Below, piece by piece: positions 35,706 through 42,720 of a DNA stretch of 64,000 nucleotides. The stretch's first letter is position 1, and each line of letters starts with the position of its first letter. Both the position numbers and the translations under genes were made by a program. The notes under the pieces were generated by a model. It saw only the letters and a program-made list of their open reading frames with translations. It was not told where the DNA came from and made no database searches. This DNA comes from Stigmatella erecta (lineage in GTDB: Bacteria > Myxococcota > Myxococcia > Myxococcales > Myxococcaceae), in NCBI RefSeq assembly GCF_900111745.1, contig NZ_FOIJ01000011.1, forward strand, positions 124,001-188,000, read 5' to 3'.

Positions 35706-35774
35706 AAGGGAATCCCTTGCATGCCCGCCTGGCGGGCGAAAGAGACGTGATAGGCTGCCCGGGAACCGCCGGGC
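35706..35774. promoter_or_regulatory. Cluster of three palindromes in the RIO kinase / crp intergenic region
   Basis: Within the 151-base divergent gap lie AAGGG-AAT-CCCTT (35706-35718), GCCCGCC-T-GGCGGGC (35723-35737) and GCCCGG-gaaccg-CCGGGC (35757-35774). They are placed in the promoter region of the crp-like gene at 35796 and in the leader side of the RIO gene, so they are candidate operators. Which protein binds is unknown. Confidence 0.4.
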
Positions 35775-35795
35775 CGTGGGCTGAGGAGAAACCTG

Positions 35796-36476
35796 TTGTC
35801 GCACGCACCGCTGCTGGCCCGGATTCCCCTCTTCGAGAACCTCCAGCCCGAGGAGCTCGGGCAGCTGTCCTCCCTGCTCCACCCCCGGCACTGCTCCAAG
35901 GGGGATGTCATCTTCCAGCAGGGCGATGAGGGCGCGGAACTCTACATCGTCCAGACGGGCCAGGTGGCCATCCGCCTCCACTCCCCGGAGGGCAAGGAGG
36001 TCATCCTCACCCTGCTGGGCAGCGGGGAGGTGTTCGGCGAGCTGTCCCTGCTGGATGGGGAGCCCCGCTCGGCCCACGCCGTGGCCCGGGAGGAGACCAT
36101 GCTGCTGAGCCTGCGCCGGGAGGACTTCCACCGCTTCCTGGACAGCCGCCCCCAGGTGGCCCGGAGCCTGCTGGCCACCCTGAGCCGGCTGGTGCGGCGG
36201 GTCACCCAGCACGTGCATGACGCCACCTTCCTGGACGCGCGCACCCGCCTGGTGCGAGTCCTCCTGGACTTGAGCCGGAACCAGGGCGAGCCCCGCCCCC
36301 GGGGCGTCGCCATCCGGCAGCGGCTCACCCAGTCGGAGCTGGCCAACCTCTGCGGGCTGACCCGGGAGAGCACCAACAAGTGGCTGCGCTTCTATGTCCG
36401 CGAGGGGATGCTGGAGTACGAGTCCGGGCAAATCACCCTGCTCGACCCGGAGAAGTTCCACCGGGAGCTGGGCTAG
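35796..36476 (+). CDS. Crp/Fnr family transcriptional regulator
   Basis: 226 residues. The start is a TTG at 35796 supported by GAGGAG seven bases upstream. Residues about 1-120 are a cyclic-nucleotide-binding fold (FGELSLLDGEPRSAHAVA). The C-terminal Crp-type winged HTH is LTQSELANLCGLTRESTNKWL. The recognition helix carries Arg-Glu at the position of E. coli CRP R180-E181 (SRETVGRIL), so a TGTGA-like half site is plausible. There are no Fnr-type N-terminal cysteines. A perfect TGTGA-N6-TCACA palindrome lies 1.3 kb to the right, before nagZ. It is convergent with the TPR-CNB gene. Confidence 0.93.
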   Translation: MSHAPLLARIPLFENLQPEELGQLSSLLHPRHCSKGDVIFQQGDEGAELYIVQTGQVAIRLHSPEGKEVILTLLGSGEVFGELSLLDGEPRSAHAVAREETMLLSLRREDFHRFLDSRPQVARSLLATLSRLVRRVTQHVHDATFLDARTRLVRVLLDLSRNQGEPRPRGVAIRQRLTQSELANLCGLTRESTNKWLRFYVREGMLEYESGQITLLDPEKFHRELG

Positions 36477-36505
36477 CGGCCGCCCCCCTTCACCGGGGCG
36501 CGGCG
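36476..36505. terminator. GC-rich inverted repeat between convergent crp-like and TPR-CNB genes
   Basis: The crp-like stop is followed by GCGGCCGC (palindrome, from 36476) and GCCGCCCC pairing with GGGGCGCGGC with a two-base bulge (about 36480-36505). It spans the 13-base gap and the stop region of the minus-strand gene. No T-run. Confidence 0.3.
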
Positions 36506-37707
36506 GCATGGGCGCGGGAGGTGCGGTGCAGCCGCTCGGCGGCGATGCGCGTGAGCAGCTCCCGCAGCCCGGGCTGATGGAAGAGGTGCCTCTCGCAGGC
36601 GTCGCGCTCCAGCCGCAGCAGCGTGCAGCGCGAGGCGGCGCGGACGGTGACCGTCGCCGGCACGCTCAGCAGCATGGAGATTTCTCCGAACACGTCCCCC
36701 GCCTCCATCGGCGGCAGGAGGCTCTCGTCCTCGGAGCCCTCATCGAGCACCACCTGGCAGTGGCCATGGAGCAGCAGGTACAGCGCCTCCACCGGGCAGC
36801 CCTGCTCGATGAGCACCTTGCCCGTGGGCACCGAGCAGAGCTGGAAGTCCCGCGTCATCGCCTCCTTCTGCTCCCGCGACAGGCCCCGGAACAGGGAGTG
36901 GGTGCTCATCGCGTTCGACAGCAGGCGCTCCCGGTGGAAGGTCTGCAGCATCTGCCCCACGGAGGGCGCGCGCCGGATGAGCTGGGCCACCCGGTCCGAG
37001 GTCAGCTCCAGCACCACCGTGCGCTCGAGCGCCTGGACGCTCGATCGGCTCGGCCCGTCCGTGACGAGGGCCAGCTCTCCGAACAGGTCCCCCTCGCCCA
37101 TGAAGGCCACGGTGCGCGGCCCCCCGGAGCGGGAGTGGCGGATGAGCCCCACGCTCCCCTCGACAATGGCGAACATGGAGCTGGAGGCCTGCCCCTGCTC
37201 CACCAGGGTAGCCCCGGCGGGAAAGACCCGCAGCTCCATGTCTCCCACCAGCGACAGGAACTCGCTGCCGCTGAGCTGGGAGAAGATGGGGATGCGGGGC
37301 TGCCTGCCCAGCGAGATGGGCGCCTCGGCCACGGCGGGCCGGGGCTCGGAGGGCCGGGGCGGGGGTGGCCGCGTCAGGGGCGTCTCCAGCTGCTGGGCAT
37401 GCAAGGTCTCCAGCAGGTGTTGGGTCCGCGCATGGGTGGGATCGATCTGAAGGATGGCCTTGCACAGGGCGAGCGCGCGCAGCACCCAGCCCCGCTTGGC
37501 CCAGACGTCCGCCAGGACTTCATAGGTGGCCAGGGACTCCTGACGGCGGCCCAGCAGCTGGAGCAGCTCCGCCACGCGCTGCCGGGTGGTGGCGTCGTCG
37601 GGGGCCGACTCCATGACGCACTGGTACTCCGAGAGCGCTCCCTCCAGGTTGCCCTGGGAGAACAACTCGGCGGCCCGGTCCTTGTACTGGCGCAGCGTGT
37701 CCTTCAT
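36490..37707 (-). CDS. TPR and tandem cyclic-nucleotide-binding domain protein
   Basis: 405 residues. The first 100 are TPR-like helices (AAELFSQGNLEGALSEYQCV, RALALCKAILQIDPTHART). A Pro-rich linker leads to two CNB domains: about 140-255 (FGELALVTDGPSRSSVQALE) and about 270-390 (FGEISMLLSVPATVTVRAAS). There is no DNA-binding or enzymatic domain, so it probably works by protein contacts in response to cyclic nucleotides. It is convergent with the Crp/Fnr gene and divergent from nagZ, with the CRP-like palindrome in the promoter gap. Confidence 0.9.
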   Translation of the reverse strand: MKDTLRQYKDRAAELFSQGNLEGALSEYQCVMESAPDDATTRQRVAELLQLLGRRQESLATYEVLADVWAKRGWVLRALALCKAILQIDPTHARTQHLLETLHAQQLETPLTRPPPPRPSEPRPAVAEAPISLGRQPRIPIFSQLSGSEFLSLVGDMELRVFPAGATLVEQGQASSSMFAIVEGSVGLIRHSRSGGPRTVAFMGEGDLFGELALVTDGPSRSSVQALERTVVLELTSDRVAQLIRRAPSVGQMLQTFHRERLLSNAMSTHSLFRGLSREQKEAMTRDFQLCSVPTGKVLIEQGCPVEALYLLLHGHCQVVLDEGSEDESLLPPMEAGDVFGEISMLLSVPATVTVRAASRCTLLRLERDACERHLFHQPGLRELLTRIAAERLHRTSRAHAAAPR

Positions 37708-37796
37708 CGTGTCTCCCCCGTTGAGTCTACGATGTGGTTCCCGGCCTCATTGCGGTCCAATGCCCCGGCAGTGTGCCCCCTTTTTCCAGACTTGGC

Positions 37797-37812
37797 TGTG
37801 AGCCGGCTCACA
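37797..37812. promoter_or_regulatory. Perfect CRP-type operator TGTGA-N6-TCACA
   Basis: TGTGAGCCGGCTCACA is a complete 16-base palindrome with the half sites of the E. coli CRP consensus. Its right end lies 37 bases before the nagZ GTG (37850) and its left end 89 bases before the TPR-CNB gene start (37707), in the divergent promoter gap. For nagZ it would cover the core promoter, suggesting repression; for the TPR-CNB gene it is placed where an activator could act. A Crp/Fnr regulator is encoded next door. Confidence 0.6.
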
Positions 37813-37849
37813 GGCCTGCCACCCTGCGTGAAAATAGAAAGGATGCGGA

Positions 37850-38950
37850 GTGACTTCCTCCTCAGCGCTCTACCGTGATTGTGCCCGCCTCTTCATGGTG
37901 GGGTTCCCCGGCCCCCGGGTGGACGCGGACTTCGCCGCCCTCATGAAGGACGGCATCTTCGGCGCCATCCTCTTCAAGCGGAACGTCGGCTCCGCGCAGG
38001 AGACGGCCCAGCTGTGCCGGGACATCAAGACGCGGGCGGACCGGCCCTTCATCCTCTCGGTGGACCAGGAGGGAGGCCGCGTGGCCCGGCTCCGGGGAAC
38101 ACCTTTCACCACCCTTCCTCCTCTGAGGGAGCTGGGACAGGGGGCAGACGCGTCCCTGGCCCTGCGGGCCGGGCAGCTGCTCGCGCACGAGCTGCGCGCG
38201 GTGGGGTTCGACTGGGACTTCGCGCCCGTGCTGGATGTGGACACCAACCCGGCCAATCCGGTCATCGGCGATCGCAGCTTCAGCCGGGAGGCGGCCGAAG
38301 TGGCCCGGCTGGGCGTGGCGCTCGCGCGAGGGCTGGAGGCGGGGGGCGTGGCCTCCTGTGGCAAACACTTCCCGGGCCATGGGGACACCACCACCGACAG
38401 CCACCACACCCTGCCGCGCCTGGCGCATGACCTGGAGCGGCTGCGCCGCGTGGAGCTGGTGCCCTTCCAGGCCTTCGCCCAGGCGGGGCTCGCCTCGCTG
38501 ATGACGGCGCACGTGCTGTTCGAGGCCATCGAGCCGGGCCTGCCCGCCACGATGAGCCGGCGCGTGCTCCACGGGGTGCTGCGCGAGGAGCTGGGCTTCG
38601 ACGGGGTGCTCGTCAGCGACGACCTGGAGATGAAGGCCATCGCGGACCACTACTCGGTGGAAGAGGCCGCCGTGCAAGGCACGCTGGCCGGGGTGGACCT
38701 GTTCCTGGTGTGTCACAGCGCCCCGGTGCAGCGGCGGGCCATCGAGGCGCTGGTGAAGGCCGTGGAGTCCGGCCGGGTGCCGCGCGAGCGCATCGCCGAG
38801 GCCCACCGGCGGCTGGCCCGGCTGGAGGCCCGCTTCGCCCACCCGGCGGAGGACCGGCTCGCCACGCTCGGCGACAGCGCCCACCGCGCGCTGGCCGAGG
38901 GGCTCGCCAGTCACTTCGCCGGGAAGGACCCCACCGAGCGCCTGGCGTAG
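37850..38950 (+). CDS. nagZ: Beta-N-acetylhexosaminidase, GH3 (NagZ)
   Basis: 366 residues. It begins with a GTG with AAAGGA seven bases upstream. GH3 NagZ features are present: LSVDQEGGRVARL, the FAPVLDVDTNPANPVIGDRSF block, the catalytic His/Asp loop KHFPGHGDTTTDSHHTLP and the nucleophile in VLVSDDLEMKAI. No signal peptide, so it is cytoplasmic. It removes GlcNAc from anhydro-muropeptides in peptidoglycan recycling. A CRP-like site lies directly upstream. Confidence 0.94.
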   Translation: MTSSSALYRDCARLFMVGFPGPRVDADFAALMKDGIFGAILFKRNVGSAQETAQLCRDIKTRADRPFILSVDQEGGRVARLRGTPFTTLPPLRELGQGADASLALRAGQLLAHELRAVGFDWDFAPVLDVDTNPANPVIGDRSFSREAAEVARLGVALARGLEAGGVASCGKHFPGHGDTTTDSHHTLPRLAHDLERLRRVELVPFQAFAQAGLASLMTAHVLFEAIEPGLPATMSRRVLHGVLREELGFDGVLVSDDLEMKAIADHYSVEEAAVQGTLAGVDLFLVCHSAPVQRRAIEALVKAVESGRVPRERIAEAHRRLARLEARFAHPAEDRLATLGDSAHRALAEGLASHFAGKDPTERLA

Positions 38951-38960
38951 GCTCGCCGCG

Positions 38961-39344
38961 TCAGTTGTCCGCGCCGGGGCCCTCGATTTCACGGCTGGGC
39001 TTGCGCTCATCGAGCGACTCGCCCTTCACCGGCTCGTCATGGGACAGGTCCGAGCCCTCCGTCCCCTCGCGGGGCGAGGAGAAGCCGGGCGCGCCAATCC
39101 CGCCCTGGTGTCCTTGGGCGCCCATGACCTCGTTGGGCGCCGCAGGCGCGGTCTGTCCCGCGGCCCCCGAGCCGCCCGTGGCGGACTTGTCCTGGAAGGT
39201 GTCGAGGGGCTGCGAGGTGTTGGCCACGCCCTCGTTGTCCGTGCCCTCCTTGATCCTTCCGTTTTCATTGCACGCGGGGGCCAGCGCCGCCGTGGCGGCC
39301 AGTGCTCCGAGCAGTCCCCACTTCCGAATGCCTTTGCCGTTCAT
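38961..39344 (-). CDS. Small hypothetical lipoprotein
   Basis: 127 residues. The ATG at 39344 has AGGAAGG upstream and gives a lipoprotein signal (LLGALAATAALAPAC). The mature part is short, disordered and rich in G, P, E and S, ending REIEGPGADN. The leader (MNGKGIRKWG) resembles that of the next lipoprotein (MNRKSIRGWV), so the two are probably tandem paralogues. No function can be assigned. Confidence 0.75.
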   Translation of the reverse strand: MNGKGIRKWGLLGALAATAALAPACNENGRIKEGTDNEGVANTSQPLDTFQDKSATGGSGAAGQTAPAAPNEVMGAQGHQGGIGAPGFSSPREGTEGSDLSHDEPVKGESLDERKPSREIEGPGADN

Positions 39345-39399
39345 GTGCCTGCCTTCCTGAGGGGTGGTGTCCGTTCGAGAATGCGCTGCCCTCGGCCCC

Positions 39400-39864
39400 T
39401 CACGGGCCGAACGGGAGCTTGTAGCTGCCAAAGCCGGTGAACGAGGGGGACTCCTCCCCGCGGCGCGCGCGCCAGCCCAGGTCGCTCGAGCCCTCGCCAT
39501 TGCCCGCGCTGCCACTGCCGCCGGTGCCCTCCATGGCGGCGCTCAGCGGGGAGGCCGGCGCGGGACGCCCCGTCACATCCACCCGGCGGGTGCGCTCCGG
39601 GGTGCCCTCGGCCTGCGGGGTGCGCGGATCAATGCTCGAGCCGACATCGGCGATGGTGCCGTTGAAGCCCCGGTCCCGCGGCAACTGATAGTCGGTGTAG
39701 ACGCTCGGCGAGACGCCGTGGAGCTCGTTCTTGAAGATGCCCAGCTTGGGCGCATCCGGTTGCGTGCCGCCGGACTCCGGAAGCCGGCCGCACCCCACGC
39801 TCAGCAGGGTCGCCGTGACCAGCCCTCCCAGCCCCACCCATCCACGAATGCTTTTGCGGTTCAT
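39400..39864 (-). CDS. Small hypothetical lipoprotein
   Basis: 154 residues. The lipoprotein signal ends in LVTATLLSVGC. The mature part is disordered with GTGGSGSAGNGEGSSDLGW near the end and a C-terminus FTGFGSYKLPFGP. GGGGAGAC precedes the ATG. It is the upstream member of a tandem pair with the gene at 38961; the 55-base gap suggests co-transcription. It is unrelated to the nagZ gene beyond adjacency. Confidence 0.75.
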   Translation of the reverse strand: MNRKSIRGWVGLGGLVTATLLSVGCGRLPESGGTQPDAPKLGIFKNELHGVSPSVYTDYQLPRDRGFNGTIADVGSSIDPRTPQAEGTPERTRRVDVTGRPAPASPLSAAMEGTGGSGSAGNGEGSSDLGWRARRGEESPSFTGFGSYKLPFGP

Positions 39865-39993
39865 GTCCGTCTCCCCGGGAGCATCCGAGCCCCCTCTGGC
39901 TTCAAGGAATGGGCACCTGGACGCACATCAACCACCCATCGAGCCTCCAGCGCGTCCCTCGTCAGGCCGCCCGCTCTCCCACCTGGCAGGCGG

Positions 39994-41379
39994 TCAGTGG
40001 GGCAGCTCGGGCTTCAGGGGCAGCTCCACCCGGAAGAAGGTGTTGCCCGGCGCCGACTCGACGTGGATGCGCCCGCCATGGCGGCGCTCGATGACGCGCA
40101 GGACGATGTCCAGCCCCAGCCCGGTGCCCTGCCCCATGGCCTTGGTGGTGAAGAACGGCTCCCAGATGCGCCCCAGGATGTCCTCGGAGATGCCCGGGCC
40201 GCTGTCGCCAATCTCCACGTACACCTCGTCGCCCCGGCGGCGGGTGCTCACGCGCAACGTGCCCTGGTCCTGCATCGCATCCAGGGCATTCTCGATGAGG
40301 TTGGACCAGACCTGGTTGAGCTCCCCCCCGTGGGCCCACAGCTTGGGCAGGGTGGTGTCGTAGTCGCGCCGCACCGTCACGCCCCCGCTCAACCGGTGGG
40401 CGAACATGGCCAGCGTGGCCTCCAGGCTGGTGTGCACATCCACCTCCTGGGGCGCCTCGCGGTCCACGTACGTGTACTGGCTCACCGCGGAGACGAGCGA
40501 GGAAATGCGCGACGTGCCCACCTCCAGCACGTCCGCGAGCTGCGCCAGGGCCAGCAACGTCTCCAGCCACTCCAGCCCCGCGGCGAGCACCGGCCCCTCC
40601 AGCGAGGCCCCCAGCACCTCCAGGTGCGGCAGGTCCACCCCCGCCGCCGCGAAGGTCGCCGCCCGGCCATATGCCTGGCTCATGCCGTGAATCCCCAGCC
40701 ATTCGAGCAGCGCGTCCTCCAAGTCACTCTGGGACAGCGCATCCAGGGGCTTGGGGGGCGAGGCCTGCAGCTCGCTCACCAGCTCCAGCAGCGCCTCGCG
40801 CTGGGGGTCCGTGAAGCGGCTGTCATAGGTCAGGGCCTGGTGGTGGGCCGCCAGGCTCTTCTCCCGGAGCTGCTGGGCCGAGCGCCGCGCCGCCGCCGCC
40901 GGGTTGTTCAGCTCGTGCGCCAGCCCCGCCGCCATGCGCCCGAGCATGGCCAGCTTCTCGTGCTGGCGGACCTGCGCCTCCACCTCTTGGCGGCGCGCCA
41001 CCATGCCCTGGACGGCGAACCTCGCCAGCGGCGAGCACACGGCCATCATCTGGCGGAACGTGTCCGCCTTCACCTGGAGCGCCCTCACGGCGCCCACGGC
41101 CCGCCCCGTCACCGGCGCGGGCCCGCCCGAGAGCAGAGCCAGCTCCCCCACGAACTCGCCCGGCCGGTAGACGCCCAGGACCTGATCCTCATCCCCCACG
41201 CGCTGGGTGATGCGGACCTCCCCGGACAGAAGAACGAAGAAATCGTAGTCCCGCGCCCCCTCGGCGAAGAGGGGCTCGCCCGGCTGGAACGTGCGGGGAA
41301 GCCCCTCCTGCTTCACCTCCTCGAGCACATCGGGAGGCAGGGTGGGCAACAGCGTGGCATCTGTGGAGTCATGCAGCAT
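39994..41379 (-). CDS. Cyclic-nucleotide-binding domain sensor histidine kinase
   Basis: 461 residues. The ATG at 41379 (MLHDSTDATLLP) is preferred to an upstream start because the CNB domain begins soon after; AACAGG is its RBS. Residues about 10-130 are a CNB domain (GEFVGELALLSGGPAPVTGR). The DHp helix has LAMLGRMAAGLAHELNNPAA near 155, followed by a long helical insert and a HATPase domain (NQVWSNLIENALDAM, GDSGPGI, GQGTGLGLDIV). No membrane segment: a cytoplasmic kinase that may respond to a cyclic nucleotide. Confidence 0.92.
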   Translation of the reverse strand: MLHDSTDATLLPTLPPDVLEEVKQEGLPRTFQPGEPLFAEGARDYDFFVLLSGEVRITQRVGDEDQVLGVYRPGEFVGELALLSGGPAPVTGRAVGAVRALQVKADTFRQMMAVCSPLARFAVQGMVARRQEVEAQVRQHEKLAMLGRMAAGLAHELNNPAAAARRSAQQLREKSLAAHHQALTYDSRFTDPQREALLELVSELQASPPKPLDALSQSDLEDALLEWLGIHGMSQAYGRAATFAAAGVDLPHLEVLGASLEGPVLAAGLEWLETLLALAQLADVLEVGTSRISSLVSAVSQYTYVDREAPQEVDVHTSLEATLAMFAHRLSGGVTVRRDYDTTLPKLWAHGGELNQVWSNLIENALDAMQDQGTLRVSTRRRGDEVYVEIGDSGPGISEDILGRIWEPFFTTKAMGQGTGLGLDIVLRVIERRHGGRIHVESAPGNTFFRVELPLKPELPH

Positions 41380-41583
41380 GGTGGGTACCTGTTGAACATC
41401 CAGAATCGCCCTCGCACGCGCTGGCGTACCCACAGGGTGGTAATGTCCCCTTGCTCCCACAGGGGTAAAACAGCGGGGAGCACAGCGCTCGGCGGCTCGG
41501 CTGCCCCCACTTGGCGAGCAGGCCTCCCGTGGGGGGCCCGTGCTCAGCCGCCAGGCAGTCTGGGCGGAGCCCGCAAAGCACCA

Positions 41584-41615
41584 CGGGCCCGGAGAGGAAC
41601 ATCCTCCCGGGCCCG
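41584..41615 (-). terminator. Strong hairpin downstream of the Gly-rich protein gene
   Basis: CGGGCCCGGAGAGG (41584-41597) pairs with CCTCCCGGGCCCG (41603-41615) apart from one unpaired base, loop AACAT. It begins 23 bases after the stop of the minus-strand gene at 41639. A short T-containing stretch follows on the minus strand. Confidence 0.6.
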
Positions 41616-41638
41616 CGAATGAGACGGTGACGTCTGGA

Positions 41639-42040
41639 TTACGAGAGCAGCGTCGAGGCGAAGCGCTGCGCGGACAGCTCCGCCGCGTTGCCCAGGCCCA
41701 GCTGGCTCAGGCCGCCGGAGCCGGCGCTCTTCACCACATCGCCGAGGATGTCGGTGATCTTGCTCTTGCCGGTCGCCAGGTTCAGCGCGCCGCTCAGCAG
41801 GCTGTTGCCGCCCGCGCCGTCCAGGAGGCCGGAGCCGCCGAAGGCGCCCAGGGCGTTCTTCAGCACGCCGCCGCCCGGGATGAGGTCCGTCGCCGCGCCG
41901 AGCAGCGACTGGAGGGGGTTCTTGCCCTGCATCAGGTCGCCGGCCAGGCCCAGCGCCAGACCCGCGATCGGATTGACCGCAGCGATGAACGGCTTGACGA
42001 CGTCGATGACCTTGCCGAGAGCCTTGCCGATGCCACCCAT
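41639..42040 (-). CDS. Small Gly/Ala/Leu-rich amphipathic protein, unknown
   Basis: 133 residues starting MGGIGKALGKVIDVVKPFIA, with AAAGGA nine bases before the ATG. It has no cleavable signal. Nearly the entire sequence is G, A, L and small residues arranged in amphipathic segments (LALGLAGDLMQG, GSGLLDGAGGNSLLSGALNL). I do not recognise the family; it could be a membrane-associating structural or phage-tail-like protein, or a membrane-active peptide precursor. It has its own terminator and a promoter region with inverted repeats to the right. Confidence 0.7.
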   Translation of the reverse strand: MGGIGKALGKVIDVVKPFIAAVNPIAGLALGLAGDLMQGKNPLQSLLGAATDLIPGGGVLKNALGAFGGSGLLDGAGGNSLLSGALNLATGKSKITDILGDVVKSAGSGGLSQLGLGNAAELSAQRFASTLLS

Positions 42041-42131
42041 GGTTGATGTCCTTTTCGTGGAGAGCCGCCGTGCGGCCCTCAAGTGAGGCTTACAAAAGGA
42101 TTATCGCACCCACCCCTGATCGGTTGCTTCC

Positions 42132-42147
42132 TGGGATTAAATTCCCA
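42132..42147. promoter_or_regulatory. Inverted repeat TGGGA-N6-TCCCA upstream of the Gly-rich gene
   Basis: TGGGATTAAATTCCCA has five-base arms around TTAAAT. It lies 91 bases upstream of the ATG at 42040 in an unusually AT-rich stretch, fitting an operator near the promoter of that gene. Confidence 0.35.
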
Positions 42148-42155
42148 TTTCTTCC

Positions 42156-42184
42156 GCCAAGCCCCCGGAATTCAGGGGCTTGGC
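42156..42184 (-). terminator. Perfect 10-bp hairpin after the gene at 42196
   Basis: GCCAAGCCCC (42156-42165) pairs perfectly with GGGGCTTGGC (42175-42184) around a nine-base loop. It starts 11 bases past the stop codon of the minus-strand gene at 42196. No U-tract follows, but the stem is the strongest in the window. Confidence 0.6.
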
Positions 42185-42195
42185 GCCCCGGGGGC

Positions 42196-42627
42196 TCAGG
42201 ACTGGGGGGGCTTCTTCTGGACCTTGGACGGATCCACCGGCGTGCCCTGCTGGTCATCCGCCGTGCCAAGCGCCGACTGGTAGCGCTCGCGGGTGCGATC
42301 GTCGCTGAAGCCGTCGCGCATCTGGGCGGGGCTGATGACGATCTCTCCGCTGATGACCTTCTCCAGGTGGGTTTGGATCTCCGCCACCGTGGGGATGGAG
42401 GGGTCCTGCGCCTTGAGGGCCTCGTCCGGGACGATCTGGATCTGCGGCGGCTTCTGAGGGTGGAGCGCGTAGTCGAGGATCTTCTCCACGTAGGCCTCCA
42501 CCGGCAGCTGCAGCAGCCGGGCCTGCTCCTTCACGTCCTTGTCGGCCATGAGCTCGGCGCGGACCACCTCCACCGGGCGCCGGAGCTTCTTGCCATCGGG
42601 CGTGCTGTTTGCGTCGTGATCGGCCAT
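42196..42627 (-). CDS. Hypothetical acidic protein, unknown function
   Basis: 143 residues, soluble, rich in charged residues and Gln/Pro. It has RRPVEVVRAELMADKDVKEQ and LQLPVEAYVEKILDYALHP near the N-terminus and HLEKVISGEIVISPAQMRDG in the middle. No recognised domain. It stands alone, ends in a strong hairpin, and its start lies 94 bases from the stop of the very large kinase gene on the same strand. Confidence 0.7.
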   Translation of the reverse strand: MADHDANSTPDGKKLRRPVEVVRAELMADKDVKEQARLLQLPVEAYVEKILDYALHPQKPPQIQIVPDEALKAQDPSIPTVAEIQTHLEKVISGEIVISPAQMRDGFSDDRTRERYQSALGTADDQQGTPVDPSKVQKKPPQS

Positions 42628-42720
42628 CGGAGTTCTCCCAGGAGCCCAGCGCCTTGGCTGGGGCGAAGGGCCATGTCTGGCCCAGGCTGGGCGGTATTGG
42701 TAGCCCAGTCTTCCCGGAAC

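Noticed and set aside
37850-38950. Assignment of the GH3 protein as a secreted beta-glucosidase
   Set aside because: The KHFPGHGDTTTDSHH loop and the ~366-residue length without signal peptide are specific for NagZ.
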